Source: Anaerovorax odorimutans DSM 5092
GTDB taxonomy: Bacteria > Bacillota > Clostridia > Peptostreptococcales > Anaerovoracaceae
Assembly (NCBI RefSeq): GCF_000426305.1
Contig: NZ_AUFC01000026.1
Location: forward strand, 1 to 37,970
DNA length: 37,970 nucleotides
Direction of reading: 5' to 3'
Shown here: positions 25,533 through 33,977 of the stretch, piece after piece
Position numbering within the stretch: position 1 is the first letter of the stretch
Layout: each line of letters begins with the position of its first letter
The notes under the pieces: model-generated
Databases searched by the model: none
Told to the model about the DNA's origin: nothing
The model's input: only the letters and a program-made list of their open reading frames with translations
Position numbers and translations under genes: made by a program

Positions 25533-25988
25533 ATGTGGATTGGCGGAGTACGAGTTATAGTTCCTGATGAAATGGGTAGAATTCTTATGGTAAAGCAGCG
25601 CCATGAGGGTAGAGATATCTGGATGGTACCAGGAGGAGCTATTGAAGAGGGAGAAAATGCGCTTCAAGCTGCGGTAAGAGAAGTTGAAGAAGAGACAGGC
25701 CTAAAGATTAAAGTAAAAAGATTGCTTTGGCATGTAGAAGAAGTATCGCAAGAACGTGGACAACGATTTGTAAATTTCTTTCTTGCGGAAATTATCGGTG
25801 GCATGGCGAAGCTTGGATCAGATCCGGAGTTTGATGAAGATAATCAAGTTTTAAAAGAGCTGAGATTTTTTACTAGGAAAGAGTTATGTAAACTTCCCAT
25901 AGTTTATCCCGAATATTTAAAAACTGAGCTTTGGGAAGCTTTGGAACCAAAATATTTTGAAAATAATGTATTCAAAATAAAAGATTAA
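25533..25988 (+). CDS. Nudix hydrolase
   Basis: A 151-residue pyrophosphohydrolase with a perfect Nudix box: Gly35, x5, Glu41, x7, Arg49-Glu50-Val51-x-Glu53-Glu54-x-Gly56-Leu57. Substrates of the family are nucleoside diphosphates linked to another group (NTPs, ADP-ribose, NDP-sugars, capped RNA), and this box does not distinguish them. It lies 56 bases after chrA-2 with AAAGGTAGG as RBS. A role in nucleotide housekeeping is likely; no link to chromate transport can be shown. Confidence 0.92.
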   Translation: MWIGGVRVIVPDEMGRILMVKQRHEGRDIWMVPGGAIEEGENALQAAVREVEEETGLKIKVKRLLWHVEEVSQERGQRFVNFFLAEIIGGMAKLGSDPEFDEDNQVLKELRFFTRKELCKLPIVYPEYLKTELWEALEPKYFENNVFKIKD

Positions 25989-26017
25989 ATAAAGTATTAA
26001 ATGGGAGGATAGTTAAG

Positions 26018-26503
26018 ATGAAAATAGCAAAGATTGAAATGGAAAATGGAGATGTAATAAAAGCTGAACTTTATCCTGAAATTGCACCAAAAACTGTAGA
26101 AAATTTTGTGAGCTTGGCTGAATCGGGATTTTATGACGGGGTTATTTTTCACAGAGTAATTCCTGGCTTTATGATTCAAGGCGGTGATCCGACAGGAACA
26201 GGAACAGGAGGACCTGGATATAGCATAAACGGAGAGTTCTCTGCAAATGGATTTGAAAATAATTTAGAACACAACAGAGGTGTTTTATCTATGGCTAGAA
26301 CTATGGATCCAAATTCAGCGGGATCGCAGTTTTTTATAATGGTAGCAAAATCATCACATTTAGATGGACAATATGCTTCTTTCGGTAAAGTAATTTCAGG
26401 AATGGAAGCTGTAGATAAAATTGTAAATGCCAAAAGGGATATGAGAGATAAGCCAAAAGAAGATCAAATTATGAAAAAAGTTGTAATCGAAGAAATAGAA
26501 TAA
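26018..26503 (+). CDS. Peptidyl-prolyl cis-trans isomerase, cyclophilin type
   Basis: The 161-residue enzyme isomerises X-Pro bonds. The cyclophilin active-site region is intact: FHRVIPGFMIQGGD (catalytic Arg and the Phe/Gln pair), NRGVLSMARTMDPNSAGSQF and HLDGQYASFGKVISGMEAVD. There is no signal peptide, so it acts in the cytoplasm. GGGAGGA lies about 8 bases before the ATG. It is followed by a strong terminator, closing the proS-downstream group. Confidence 0.95.
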   Translation: MKIAKIEMENGDVIKAELYPEIAPKTVENFVSLAESGFYDGVIFHRVIPGFMIQGGDPTGTGTGGPGYSINGEFSANGFENNLEHNRGVLSMARTMDPNSAGSQFFIMVAKSSHLDGQYASFGKVISGMEAVDKIVNAKRDMRDKPKEDQIMKKVVIEEIE

Positions 26504-26520
26504 TATAGAGAATTTTAAGG

Positions 26521-26546
26521 GAAGCTCTGTAACGGAGCTTCTTTTT
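26521..26546 (+). terminator. Terminator after the cyclophilin gene
   Basis: GAAGCTC (26521-26527) pairs with GAGCTTC (26535-26541) around a 7-nt loop, followed by TTTTT. It is a typical Rho-independent terminator 17 bases past the stop codon. Confidence 0.88.
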
Positions 26547-26688
26547 ATGTATGAAAAAACCAAAATAAAGTAGATAGATAGTTATTTACAAACATTACCA
26601 TAATTTTATTTTATTATAAGAAACCTTAGAATTTAAGGGATTTGGAGGATTTTATATGTGAAAAATATGTGAAGAATGGTACTTTGCC

Positions 26689-26738
26689 TTGACTTTTTTG
26701 TAACATTATTGTAACATTAGTAATGCAATAAATAGAAT
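26689..26738 (+). promoter_or_regulatory. Sigma-A promoter candidates at the WalR-like box
   Basis: Two readings are possible. One is TTGACT (26689-26694), 17 bp, TAACAT (26712-26717). The other is TTGTAA (26709-26714), 18 bp, TAGAAT (26733-26738). In the second, the direct repeat overlaps the -35 box, the usual place for an activator of the OmpR family. Confidence 0.5.
26699..26715 (+). promoter_or_regulatory. WalR-box-like direct repeat TGTAAC-N5-TGTAAC
   Basis: TGTAAC (26699-26704), ATTAT, TGTAAC (26710-26715). This fits the published WalR (YycF) consensus TGTWAH-N5-TGTWAH at every defined position. WalR controls peptidoglycan hydrolases in Firmicutes, and the next gene is a LysM/M23 cell-wall peptidase. 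Binding by this organism's WalR is inferred, not shown. Confidence 0.6.
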
Positions 26739-26877
26739 AGACATATAAAGGTATTTTGTAGATATATAGATGTTCACACAATATGGACATGCATTGTTAT
26801 TTTATAGTGTTATGTATTAATTAAATATTCATGGTAATTAATAAACGCAAAAGATAAAACAGAAAGGTACTGTAAAT

Positions 26878-28326
26878 ATGAAGTTAAAAGACAAATTAAA
26901 AGAGCATTTGTTAATAAGCTCAATTAATAAATCTAAAGTTTGGATAAAAGCAAAATCAAAGCTGGCAAATAACAAAGTAAGTAAGAGAATAATAATGGGT
27001 ATCGGAGTTAGTGTAATAGGCATAGCAATTATAAGCACAACATTAATGGTGACAATGGCAACAGATGTATATGAACTTTCTATAGATGGTGTTAAAGTAG
27101 GATATGTAAAAGATAAAGAGAATGTACAGGAAGATATAGACGAGGTAAAGGCACAACTATCTAAAGAAAACGAGGGAATTGAATTTCTTATGAATGAAGA
27201 TATGTTTGCTTGTGTACCTACAGATTATAATAGTAAAGATGTTACTTTACTTAAAGATAAGCAAGTAAAAGAGGCTGTTTTAAAGTCAGATATATTAAAA
27301 GCTAAAGGATGGATCGTTTGTGTAAATGATAAAAATGTTTTAGCTACAAAAACAAAGGAAGTTGCAGACACCGTTTTAGATGATGTTAAAAAGAAATACC
27401 AAACGGAAGGCTCTGAGATTGTAGAGGCTAACTTTAAAGAAAATGTTACTGTAACTCAAGGTGCTGTTAAGATTGATTCAATTATGGACAAGGATGAAGC
27501 AATCTCCTATTTGATGACCGGAACAAAATCAAAAAAACCTTATGTAGTTAAAGATGGAGATACTTACTGGGATCTTGCAATTAAATATGGTATGAGTCTT
27601 GATGAGCTTCTTGATGCAAATCCGGGATGTGATTTATCAAAATTAAAAATTGGTACGGAATTGAATTTAGTTGTAGCAAAGCCTTATGTTACGGTTGTTA
27701 TGAAAGAAATCGTTGCAACTACAGAAGATATTGATTATGAGACAACATATGAAAATACAAGTTCGATGTATGCAGGTCAAGTTAAAATTAAAACAGAGGG
27801 TCAAAAGGGAAAGAAAGAAATAAAGACAGAAATCGTAAAAGAAAATGGGATAGAGGTATCCAATCAGGAAGTAGAATCTAAAGTAATAGAAGAACCCAAA
27901 AATGCAGTAGCATTGAAAGGAACTAAAGCTATAGTAGGATATTCAGGAAGCTGTTCCGGCGTTTTGGGAGCGCCTATGTCTAAACTTCAAGTATCATCAG
28001 GATTTGGAGTAAATAGAGGTGGAGTCAGACATCTTGGTATTGATTTTAGAAATCCATGTGGTACTCCTATTTATGCTGCAGAGGCAGGAACAGTAATTTT
28101 TTCCGGTTATTCCGGAAGTTATGGTAATATAGTTAAAATAAGTCATGGCGGAGGTCTTCAAACTTATTATGCACATTGCAATACTTTACTCGTGTCTGTA
28201 GGTCAAACAGTAGCTAAAGGGCAACAGATTGCTACAGTAGGAGCAACAGGAAATGCAACAGGATATCATTTGCATTTTGAAGTTAGATTAAACAATGTGC
28301 CTCAAAACCCGTGGAACTATATTTAG
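26878..28326 (+). CDS. LysM/G5/M23 cell-wall endopeptidase
   Basis: A 482-residue membrane-anchored peptidoglycan hydrolase. One membrane span (about residues 38-60) follows a long basic cytoplasmic tail. The extracellular part has an unassigned region (about 65-215), a LysM domain (222-265: KPYVVKDGDTYWDLAIKYGM) for peptidoglycan binding and a G5-like domain (about 270-340). The C-terminal Peptidase_M23 (about 370-480) has HLGIDF and HLHFEV, holding the His/Asp and His-x-His zinc ligands of lysostaphin-type enzymes. It probably cuts peptide cross-links during growth or engulfment. A WalR-like box lies upstream; a promoter/terminator overlap lies downstream. Confidence 0.93.
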   Translation: MKLKDKLKEHLLISSINKSKVWIKAKSKLANNKVSKRIIMGIGVSVIGIAIISTTLMVTMATDVYELSIDGVKVGYVKDKENVQEDIDEVKAQLSKENEGIEFLMNEDMFACVPTDYNSKDVTLLKDKQVKEAVLKSDILKAKGWIVCVNDKNVLATKTKEVADTVLDDVKKKYQTEGSEIVEANFKENVTVTQGAVKIDSIMDKDEAISYLMTGTKSKKPYVVKDGDTYWDLAIKYGMSLDELLDANPGCDLSKLKIGTELNLVVAKPYVTVVMKEIVATTEDIDYETTYENTSSMYAGQVKIKTEGQKGKKEIKTEIVKENGIEVSNQEVESKVIEEPKNAVALKGTKAIVGYSGSCSGVLGAPMSKLQVSSGFGVNRGGVRHLGIDFRNPCGTPIYAAEAGTVIFSGYSGSYGNIVKISHGGGLQTYYAHCNTLLVSVGQTVAKGQQIATVGATGNATGYHLHFEVRLNNVPQNPWNYI

Positions 28327-28338
28327 TAATAAAAACTT

Positions 28339-28367
28339 TTGATTAAAATACAAAAATATTGTATAAT
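28339..28367 (+). promoter_or_regulatory. Sigma-A promoter of the cysE-cysS operon
   Basis: TTGATT (28339-28344), 17-bp spacer, TATAAT (28362-28367). The -10 is perfect. Initiation near 28374 would fall inside the left arm of the M23 gene's terminator, so the new RNA would lack part of the stem and escape termination. Confidence 0.7.
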
Positions 28368-28370
28368 TTA

Positions 28371-28402
28371 GGGCAGGTAACAACCTGCCCTGTTATTTTA
28401 TA
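28371..28402 (+). terminator. Terminator after the M23 peptidase gene
   Basis: GGGCAGGT (28371-28378), AACA loop, ACCTGCCC (28383-28390), then TGTTATTTTAT. Perfect 8-bp, GC-rich stem. It overlaps the start region of the cysE promoter. Confidence 0.85.
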
Positions 28403-28447
28403 TTATAATGGGTATAAACTATTATAAATAAAAATAAGGAGGAACAA

Positions 28448-29089
28448 ATGTCTTTTTTTAAAGATATAAATGAAGATATAAGAGCCGTATTAAACAGAGA
28501 CCCAGCGGCAAGAAATAGATTTGAAGTATTAATTTGCTATCCTGGAATATGGGCATTAATATGGCACAAACCCGCACATTGGCTATATACTCATAATATA
28601 AAACTTTTAGCAAGATTAATTTCTCAAACAACAAGATTCTTTACGGGAATTGAAATCCACCCTGGTGCTAAAATAGGCAGAAGATGTTTTATTGACCATG
28701 GAATGGCAGTTGTAATAGGCGAAACAGCGGAGGTTGGCGATGACGTTACTATATATCAAGCTGTAACATTAGGTGGAACGGGAAAAGATATAGGAAAGAG
28801 ACATCCAACAATAGGAAACCGAGTTATTGTAAGCAGTGGTGCAAAAGTACTAGGTCCTTTTAAAGTTGGTGATGATTCCAAAATCGGAGCAGGTTCTGTC
28901 GTATTAAAAGAAGTGCCTGAGAATTGTACAGTAGTTGGTATTCCTGGCAAAGTAGTCAGAAGAGGTAGTGAACCTCTCCCTGAGATGGATCAAATAAATT
29001 TACCAGATCCCATTGCAGTTGAATTGGAATGTTTGAGAAGACGTATTGTCAGCTTGGAAAATAAGCTTAGAGAATCGGAAAATAAATAA
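28448..29089 (+). CDS. cysE: Serine O-acetyltransferase
   Basis: The 213-residue enzyme makes O-acetylserine from serine and acetyl-CoA, the first step of cysteine synthesis. The N-terminal helical domain (about 1-65) is followed by the left-handed beta-helix of hexapeptide repeats (TGIEIHPGAKIGRRCFIDHG, with catalytic His, then VVIGETAEVGDD, TIYQAVTLGGTGKD) and a C-terminal tail after about residue 175. The C-terminal region normally mediates cysteine feedback. AAGGAGG lies 7 bases before the ATG. It is followed by cysS, a common clostridial pairing of cysteine supply and cysteine charging. Confidence 0.96.
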   Translation: MSFFKDINEDIRAVLNRDPAARNRFEVLICYPGIWALIWHKPAHWLYTHNIKLLARLISQTTRFFTGIEIHPGAKIGRRCFIDHGMAVVIGETAEVGDDVTIYQAVTLGGTGKDIGKRHPTIGNRVIVSSGAKVLGPFKVGDDSKIGAGSVVLKEVPENCTVVGIPGKVVRRGSEPLPEMDQINLPDPIAVELECLRRRIVSLENKLRESENK

Positions 29090-29131
29090 TGTAAATTCTT
29101 TAGATATAATATAAAATGAAAGGATAAAAGG

Positions 29132-30532
29132 ATGAAAATATATAATACTTTAACTAGAAAGAAAGAAGAATTTGTACCTATAGACGATAAAGAAATTAAA
29201 ATATATGTTTGCGGCCCTACAGTGTACAATTATTTTCATATTGGAAATGCCAGACCTTTTGTTGTCTTTGATACACTTAGAAAATATTTAGAATATACAG
29301 GTAAAAATGTAAAATTTGTTCAGAACTTTACAGACGTAGATGATAAGATTATAAATAAAGCAAGAGAAGAAGGTGTTTCAGCAAGTAAAATAAGTGAAAA
29401 GTATATAGAGGAATATTATAAAGATGCACAAGCACTTAATGTTGATAAAGCAAGTGTACATCCTAAAGTAACAGAAAATATGGATGAAATAATTGATTTT
29501 GTAAAGCAGCTTATAGATAAAGGATATGCTTACGAAATAGACGGAGATGTGTATTACAGTACAAGGAAGTTTAATGGATATGGTAAGTTATCAAAACAGA
29601 ATATTGAAGATTTAGAATCAGGAGCTAGAATTGAAGTTGGAGAAAAAAAACATGATCCTCTTGATTTTGCATTATGGAAGGCTCAGAAATCTGATGATGA
29701 GATTGCATGGGATTGCCCTTGGGGAAAAGGTCGTCCCGGTTGGCATATTGAATGTTCTGCCATGTCTAAAAAATATTTAGGAGAAACTATAGATATACAT
29801 GCAGGAGGACAAGATTTAACTTTCCCTCATCATGAAAATGAAATCGCACAAAGTGAAGCAGCTTCGGGAAAACCTTTTGCAAAATATTGGATGCATAATG
29901 GTTATATTACAATAGATAATGAAAAAATGTCTAAATCAAAAGGAAACTTTTTTACAGTAAGAGATATATTAAAAGATTATGATGGTGAGGTAATGAGATT
30001 CTTTTTATTGTCAGGTCATTACAGAAGTCCGATTAATTTCAGCAGGGAATTAATGGAACAAGCAAAGAATGGACTTGGAAGAATGCATAATGCAAAGAAT
30101 AATCTTATACATCTTATTGATAACAGTGTAGGTACTATGAATGAATCTGAAAAGGAACACTTAGTACAATTAAAAGATTACAGAAAAAAGTTTATAGCTG
30201 CAATGGATGAAGATTTAAATACTGCAGATGGTATCAGTGTAGTATTTGAATTAATAAAAGACATTAATACAATGACACAAAATGGAGCAAGTAAAGAATT
30301 TGCACAACAATGTTTATCTTTACTGTCTGAACTAACAGGAGTTTTAGGACTTTTACAAGATAAGGATAAAGATGATCATATGGATGATGAAATTTTAGCA
30401 CTTGTTCAGGAGAGACAGGAAGCAAGGAAGGCAAAGAATTTTGCCAGAGCTGATGAGATCAGAGACCTTTTAAAATCCAGAGGGTTAGCAATTGAAGATA
30501 CCGGAAATGGACCTAGGGTGATTAAGCTTTGA
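29132..30532 (+). CDS. cysS: Cysteinyl-tRNA synthetase
   Basis: Class I synthetase of 466 residues, charging tRNA-Cys. Cys27 in YVCGPTVYN is the zinc ligand that recognises cysteine; HIGN (residues 36-39) and KMSKS (about 265-269) bind ATP. The remaining zinc ligands are in WHIECSAMS and FPHHENE. The C-terminal helices (DALR-type region about 340-410, [14 protein letters not shown] at the end) are complete. The last codon overlaps the TTG start of the next gene (TTGA), indicating coupling. Confidence 0.97.
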   Translation: MKIYNTLTRKKEEFVPIDDKEIKIYVCGPTVYNYFHIGNARPFVVFDTLRKYLEYTGKNVKFVQNFTDVDDKIINKAREEGVSASKISEKYIEEYYKDAQALNVDKASVHPKVTENMDEIIDFVKQLIDKGYAYEIDGDVYYSTRKFNGYGKLSKQNIEDLESGARIEVGEKKHDPLDFALWKAQKSDDEIAWDCPWGKGRPGWHIECSAMSKKYLGETIDIHAGGQDLTFPHHENEIAQSEAASGKPFAKYWMHNGYITIDNEKMSKSKGNFFTVRDILKDYDGEVMRFFLLSGHYRSPINFSRELMEQAKNGLGRMHNAKNNLIHLIDNSVGTMNESEKEHLVQLKDYRKKFIAAMDEDLNTADGISVVFELIKDINTMTQNGASKEFAQQCLSLLSELTGVLGLLQDKDKDDHMDDEILALVQERQEARKAKNFARADEIRDLLKSRGLAIEDTGNGPRVIKL

Positions 30533-31089
30533 GATTATTAGTAATTAGTGATACTCATGGTAAAATTGAGAGCGCGGTTAAAATATATAAAGAATTAAAA
30601 AATATAGATATGATTATTCATCTGGGAGACTTAGCATCAGATGCTAAGCTTCTGGAAAATATTCTAGGTGCTGATATTATAAGTGTAAAAGGCAATATGG
30701 ACGGAGACTATTCTATGAACGGAGGCAAGATTTTAAAAACGCCATATGGTAATATATATTTAGCACATGGTCATATGGAAAATGTTAAATTCAGTCCACA
30801 GACAATTTTATATAAAAGCTTGGAAATGGGCTGCAAAGCGGCATTTTATGGACATACTCATATTCCTTATTTTAATCAGACAGAAAGTGTTTTTTTATTA
30901 AATCCGGGGAGTCTCTCATTACCTAAGGGAGGGCGTGCAGGGTCTTATGCCATAGTGAATATCACTGAAAGCAGTTTTGATGCAGAGATTAAGTTTGTTG
31001 ATAATATAATAGAGAAAGATAAAAAACAAAAGACAAAATTTGAGTCAGGATATTTAAAAAATTTATTAAATAACAGTGATAGATTCTAA
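30529..31089 (+). CDS. YfcE/MJ0936-type metallophosphoesterase
   Basis: The 186-residue enzyme has all calcineurin-like phosphoesterase motifs in order: ISDTHGK (Asp, His), IHLGDLA (Asp), VKGNMD (Asn), LAHGH and FYGHTHIPY. It is a di-metal phosphodiesterase; natural substrates of this subfamily are uncertain, and YfcE-type enzymes act on phosphodiesters such as bis-pNPP in vitro. It starts at TTG (30529), sharing bases with the cysS stop codon. A family-specific C-terminal extension (about 155-186) is lysine-rich. Whether it serves cysteine metabolism or is simply carried in the operon is unknown. Confidence 0.9.
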   Translation: MRLLVISDTHGKIESAVKIYKELKNIDMIIHLGDLASDAKLLENILGADIISVKGNMDGDYSMNGGKILKTPYGNIYLAHGHMENVKFSPQTILYKSLEMGCKAAFYGHTHIPYFNQTESVFLLNPGSLSLPKGGRAGSYAIVNITESSFDAEIKFVDNIIEKDKKQKTKFESGYLKNLLNNSDRF

Positions 31090-31107
31090 CTTAGGGGAGG
31101 ACTCTCA

Positions 31108-31986
31108 ATGTACTTTGGAAGCGTACGTTTTTTTAAACATCTTATTGTAGCAGTAGTCTTAATTATTATCATATTTTTATCAATTACTGCGGCGTTTATG
31201 ATAAAAATAAATAAAAATTATAAAAACCAAGTAAATGCTTTAGAAATCAGAAATACACAATTAGAACAAAAAGCAAAATTTTTTATTCAAACTTGTGAGC
31301 CCATAGATTATCAAACAAAATTTCCGAATCTTTATGTAAATGCTGTTAGGCATTGGGTCGATTCCAGTAATACTGTGTATTTAACCTTTGATGATGGTCC
31401 ATCAGAGAGAACGGAAGAAGTGTTAGATATTTTAAAAGAAAAAAATATAAAAGCAACTTTTTTTGTTATAGGAAAAGAAGGTTATGAAGAAAAACAATTA
31501 ATGAGAAAAATAGTAGATGAGGGACATACTATAGGCATACATACATATTCTCATAAGTATAAGGAAATATACGCATCTGTTGAAGCATATTTAGAAGATT
31601 TTAATAAAATTTATAATTTGATTTATGAAACTACAAATGTGAAGCCTGAGATTTTTAGATTTCCTGGTGGAAGTATAAATATATATAATGAAAGTATTAA
31701 TTATGAAATTGTTGCTGAAATGACAAGACGAGGATTTACTTATTATGATTGGAATGCAACAGGTGCAGATGCCTCAAATTCTGCCACAGCTAATTCTATT
31801 TTAACCAATGCCGTAAATTCTTCGGGAGGAAAAGATAAGATTATAATGCTGTTGCATGATAGTCAAAATAAAGGAGATACAGTAGAAATACTACCGGCTT
31901 TAATTGATTCTTTAAAATCTAAAGGTTATAAATTTGATAAATTAACAAGAAATGTAAAACCAATTGCATTTAATTACAGTGAATAA
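31108..31986 (+). CDS. Membrane-anchored polysaccharide deacetylase (NodB family)
   Basis: A 292-residue protein with one N-terminal membrane span (about residues 8-32), a short coiled-coil (about 36-60) and an extracellular NodB domain (about 85-285). Motif 1 is TFDDGPSERT (Asp-Asp), motif 2 is IGIHTYSH (His-x3-His), then RFPGGS, YDWNATGADAS and the C-terminal MLLHDS. It probably deacetylates N-acetylglucosamine or N-acetylmuramate units in peptidoglycan. The gene runs directly into two bactofilin genes (15 bases to the first), suggesting the membrane enzyme is positioned by the bactofilin scaffold. Confidence 0.93.
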   Translation: MYFGSVRFFKHLIVAVVLIIIIFLSITAAFMIKINKNYKNQVNALEIRNTQLEQKAKFFIQTCEPIDYQTKFPNLYVNAVRHWVDSSNTVYLTFDDGPSERTEEVLDILKEKNIKATFFVIGKEGYEEKQLMRKIVDEGHTIGIHTYSHKYKEIYASVEAYLEDFNKIYNLIYETTNVKPEIFRFPGGSINIYNESINYEIVAEMTRRGFTYYDWNATGADASNSATANSILTNAVNSSGGKDKIIMLLHDSQNKGDTVEILPALIDSLKSKGYKFDKLTRNVKPIAFNYSE

Positions 31987-32001
31987 GAGGAGGAAACTAT
32001 A

Positions 32002-32679
32002 ATGGCAGCAAAAGAAAATTTTTTCAAAGCAATGAAAGAATTAACCGGTATGAATATTGCGGAAGAAGATTCGTTTCAATATAAAGAACCATTGGATGAC
32101 TATGAAACAGAGCAGGATTTTATTACTAAACCTTATGATAATAATGAAAAAAAAGAGATGGATTTAGATAAACGAAATGTGACTTTCGAGCGTGAAGAAA
32201 TACCGGATTATTCTAAGAAAATAAGTTCAGCTACCATTATTTCTGCCAGTATGATTGTAACAGGAGAAGTAAAATCAAAAGGCGATATAGAAATTCTAGG
32301 GACCATAAAAGGACCTATTCTTACAAGTGGAAACATGAATATTGAAGGTAAAATTTTAGGAAACATTCAAGCACAGAATATTACTCTTAAAGGTTGTGCT
32401 GTTCAAGGAAATATAATTGCTTCAGGAAATATTACCCTTGATACAAATTCAGTAGTTGTGGGAGATATTCAAGCAAGTAATATTAAAATAAATGGTAAGC
32501 TAAAAGGTAATTTATATATTAAAGAAATGATAGAATTAAATAAAGATGCTATAGTGGATGGAGATGCTAGTTCTCGATTTATTTCAATGAGCCAAGGCGC
32601 TGCATTAAACGGAAAAGTGTCCATTATTTCTGATGAACGTAAAGATGACGGGATTTTTAATATTAAGTTTGAGGCATAA
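32002..32679 (+). CDS. Bactofilin A (DUF583), first of two
   Basis: A 225-residue bactofilin, a nucleotide-independent cytoskeletal filament protein. A charged, probably disordered N-tail (about 1-70) precedes the beta-helical core (about 72-190), with repeating ISASMIVTGEVKSKGDIEIL, GNMNIEGKILGNIQAQNITL and ISMSQGAALNG-like turns. No membrane span is present, so it would polymerise in the cytoplasm under the membrane. RBS GAGGAGG lies 10 bases before the ATG. Bactofilins often recruit cell-wall enzymes; the adjacent deacetylase is the obvious candidate client. Confidence 0.92.
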   Translation: MAAKENFFKAMKELTGMNIAEEDSFQYKEPLDDYETEQDFITKPYDNNEKKEMDLDKRNVTFEREEIPDYSKKISSATIISASMIVTGEVKSKGDIEILGTIKGPILTSGNMNIEGKILGNIQAQNITLKGCAVQGNIIASGNITLDTNSVVVGDIQASNIKINGKLKGNLYIKEMIELNKDAIVDGDASSRFISMSQGAALNGKVSIISDERKDDGIFNIKFEA

Positions 32680-32705
32680 CTAAGTTAAGAGAGAGGATTG
32701 CAGTT

Positions 32706-33908
32706 ATGAATAATAAAGAAAATTTTAAAGAAAAATTTTTAGAACTTATGTCGCAGCCTGTGAATACAGAAACAAAAACATCTGAACCGACAGCAGCAAA
32801 TGTAGAACAATCAAAACAAGAAACTGCGATTTCGGGAACAGATATTCAGGAAAAACTCAAAGCCAGATTAAAAGAAAAACTTCAAGAAAAGAATATGGGA
32901 ACTCAGAATAAAACGGAAAATAAGCCTGAAGTTAAGGCTGAAACTAAAATAAATACAGAGGTTAAACCTGAAGTTAAGGTTGAAAATAAACCTCAAGTAA
33001 ATATTGAGAATAAATTTCAAGCAAATACTGAGAGTAAACCACAAGTAAATACAGAAAGTAAACTTCAAGAAAATACAGAAAGTAAACTTCAAGAAAATAC
33101 AGAAAGCAAACTTCAAGAAAATATTGAGGGCAAATCTCAAGCAAATACTGAGAATAAACCTCAAGTAAATATTGAAACTCAAGATGAAAATAAAGCTCAA
33201 ATGAAGCCTGAAATTAAACAAGAAGTTAAGGCTGAATCGGAAACTTTTGTAAAGCCTGAGATTAAATCTGAAATTAAGGTTGAAAGTGAAGCTCAAATAA
33301 AGTCAGAGATTAAATCCCAGCCGCAGGTAGAAATTAAACCTCAAGTAGAACAAGATCTTAAATCACAAGTTAAACCTAATATCAATAATGAATTTACTTC
33401 TGAATTTAATTTTAATACAGCAAAAAAAGAAGACTCTTTTGAAGCTAGACATACTCCCGTATTAAAGCCTCCTGTAAAAACATCTCAGCCTTTGCAAGAG
33501 ATTTCTGTTATTACAGAAGATACCTTCATAATGGGTATTATAAAAACAAAAGGACATGTAAAAGTTGAAGGTGAAATTGATGGAAATATAAGTGCTGTGG
33601 GAGATGTTAAAGTAACCGGAAAAATATCAGGAGATTTGGAGGGAGATAATCTTGATCTGAATAGCTGTAATGTTCTTGGTAACGTTTCTGCCACAGGAGA
33701 AGCTAATATTGGCAAAGATGTAGTACTGCGAGGTGATGTTGCAGCTCAAAGCCTTAACATAGATGGTGCAATAAAAGGAAATGTATTAGCTGTTAAGGAT
33801 ATTAAAATGTCTGAAAACTCATTAATAGAAGGATCTCTCACGACAAATGAATTATCTATGAGTCAGGGTGCAAAACTTATAGGTATGGTTAAAGTTGGGC
33901 AAAAATAA
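32706..33908 (+). CDS. Bactofilin B (DUF583) with long repetitive N-terminal arm
   Basis: A 400-residue paralogue of the previous gene, starting 26 bases after it. The bactofilin core is at about residues 270-390 (VITEDTFIMGIIKTKGHVKV, GDVKVTGKISGDLEGDNL, LSMSQGAKLIG). The first 250 residues are Lys/Glu/Gln/Asn-rich, low-complexity and probably extended; they include eight tandem 8-residue units of the type NTESKLQE (bases 32976-33167). The arm is far longer than in typical bactofilins. It may be a spacer, a bundling element or a binding platform. The arm's tandem repeats would make its length prone to change. Confidence 0.9.
   Translation: MNNKENFKEKFLELMSQPVNTETKTSEPTAANVEQSKQETAISGTDIQEKLKARLKEKLQEKNMGTQNKTENKPEVKAETKINTEVKPEVKVENKPQVNIENKFQANTESKPQVNTESKLQENTESKLQENTESKLQENIEGKSQANTENKPQVNIETQDENKAQMKPEIKQEVKAESETFVKPEIKSEIKVESEAQIKSEIKSQPQVEIKPQVEQDLKSQVKPNINNEFTSEFNFNTAKKEDSFEARHTPVLKPPVKTSQPLQEISVITEDTFIMGIIKTKGHVKVEGEIDGNISAVGDVKVTGKISGDLEGDNLDLNSCNVLGNVSATGEANIGKDVVLRGDVAAQSLNIDGAIKGNVLAVKDIKMSENSLIEGSLTTNELSMSQGAKLIGMVKVGQK
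32976..33167 (+). repeat. Eight tandem 24-bp repeats in bactofilin B
   Basis: Eight in-frame 24-base units run from 32976 to 33167. The three central ones (33048-33071, 33072-33095, 33096-33119) differ by only one base; the outer ones are diverged. Each codes an 8-residue unit resembling N-T-E-S-K-x-Q-x. They expand without breaking the frame, as in slipped-strand repeats. Confidence 0.88.
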
Positions 33909-33916
33909 CAAATATA

Positions 33917-33950
33917 AGCACTGGGATATTAAACTCCTAGTGCTTTTTTA
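33917..33950 (+). terminator. Terminator after bactofilin B
   Basis: AGCACTGGGA (33917-33926) pairs with TCCTAGTGCT (33935-33944; one G-T wobble) followed by TTTTTT. It closes the cysE-to-bactofilin transcript. Confidence 0.85.
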
Positions 33951-33977
33951 AGAAACTTTTATAAGGACGTTAATATT

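Larger units (their letters stand above)
26547..26877 (+). other. Long leader/promoter region of the M23 peptidase gene
   Basis: About 330 bases without a gene. They hold a WalR-like direct repeat (26699-26715) and two overlapping sigma-A promoter candidates. The region after about 26740 would be a 5' leader of some 130 bases. I see no riboswitch that I can name in it. Confidence 0.6.

Noticed and set aside
32976-33167. CRISPR-like array
   Set aside because: Units are contiguous 24-mers without spacers and lie in frame inside a gene, so they are protein repeats. No cas genes are near.
32868-33296. 142-codon minus-strand open frame opposite bactofilin B
   Set aside because: It is an antisense product of the Lys/Glu-rich repeats, giving a Phe/Leu/Arg-only translation. 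No RBS or family features.
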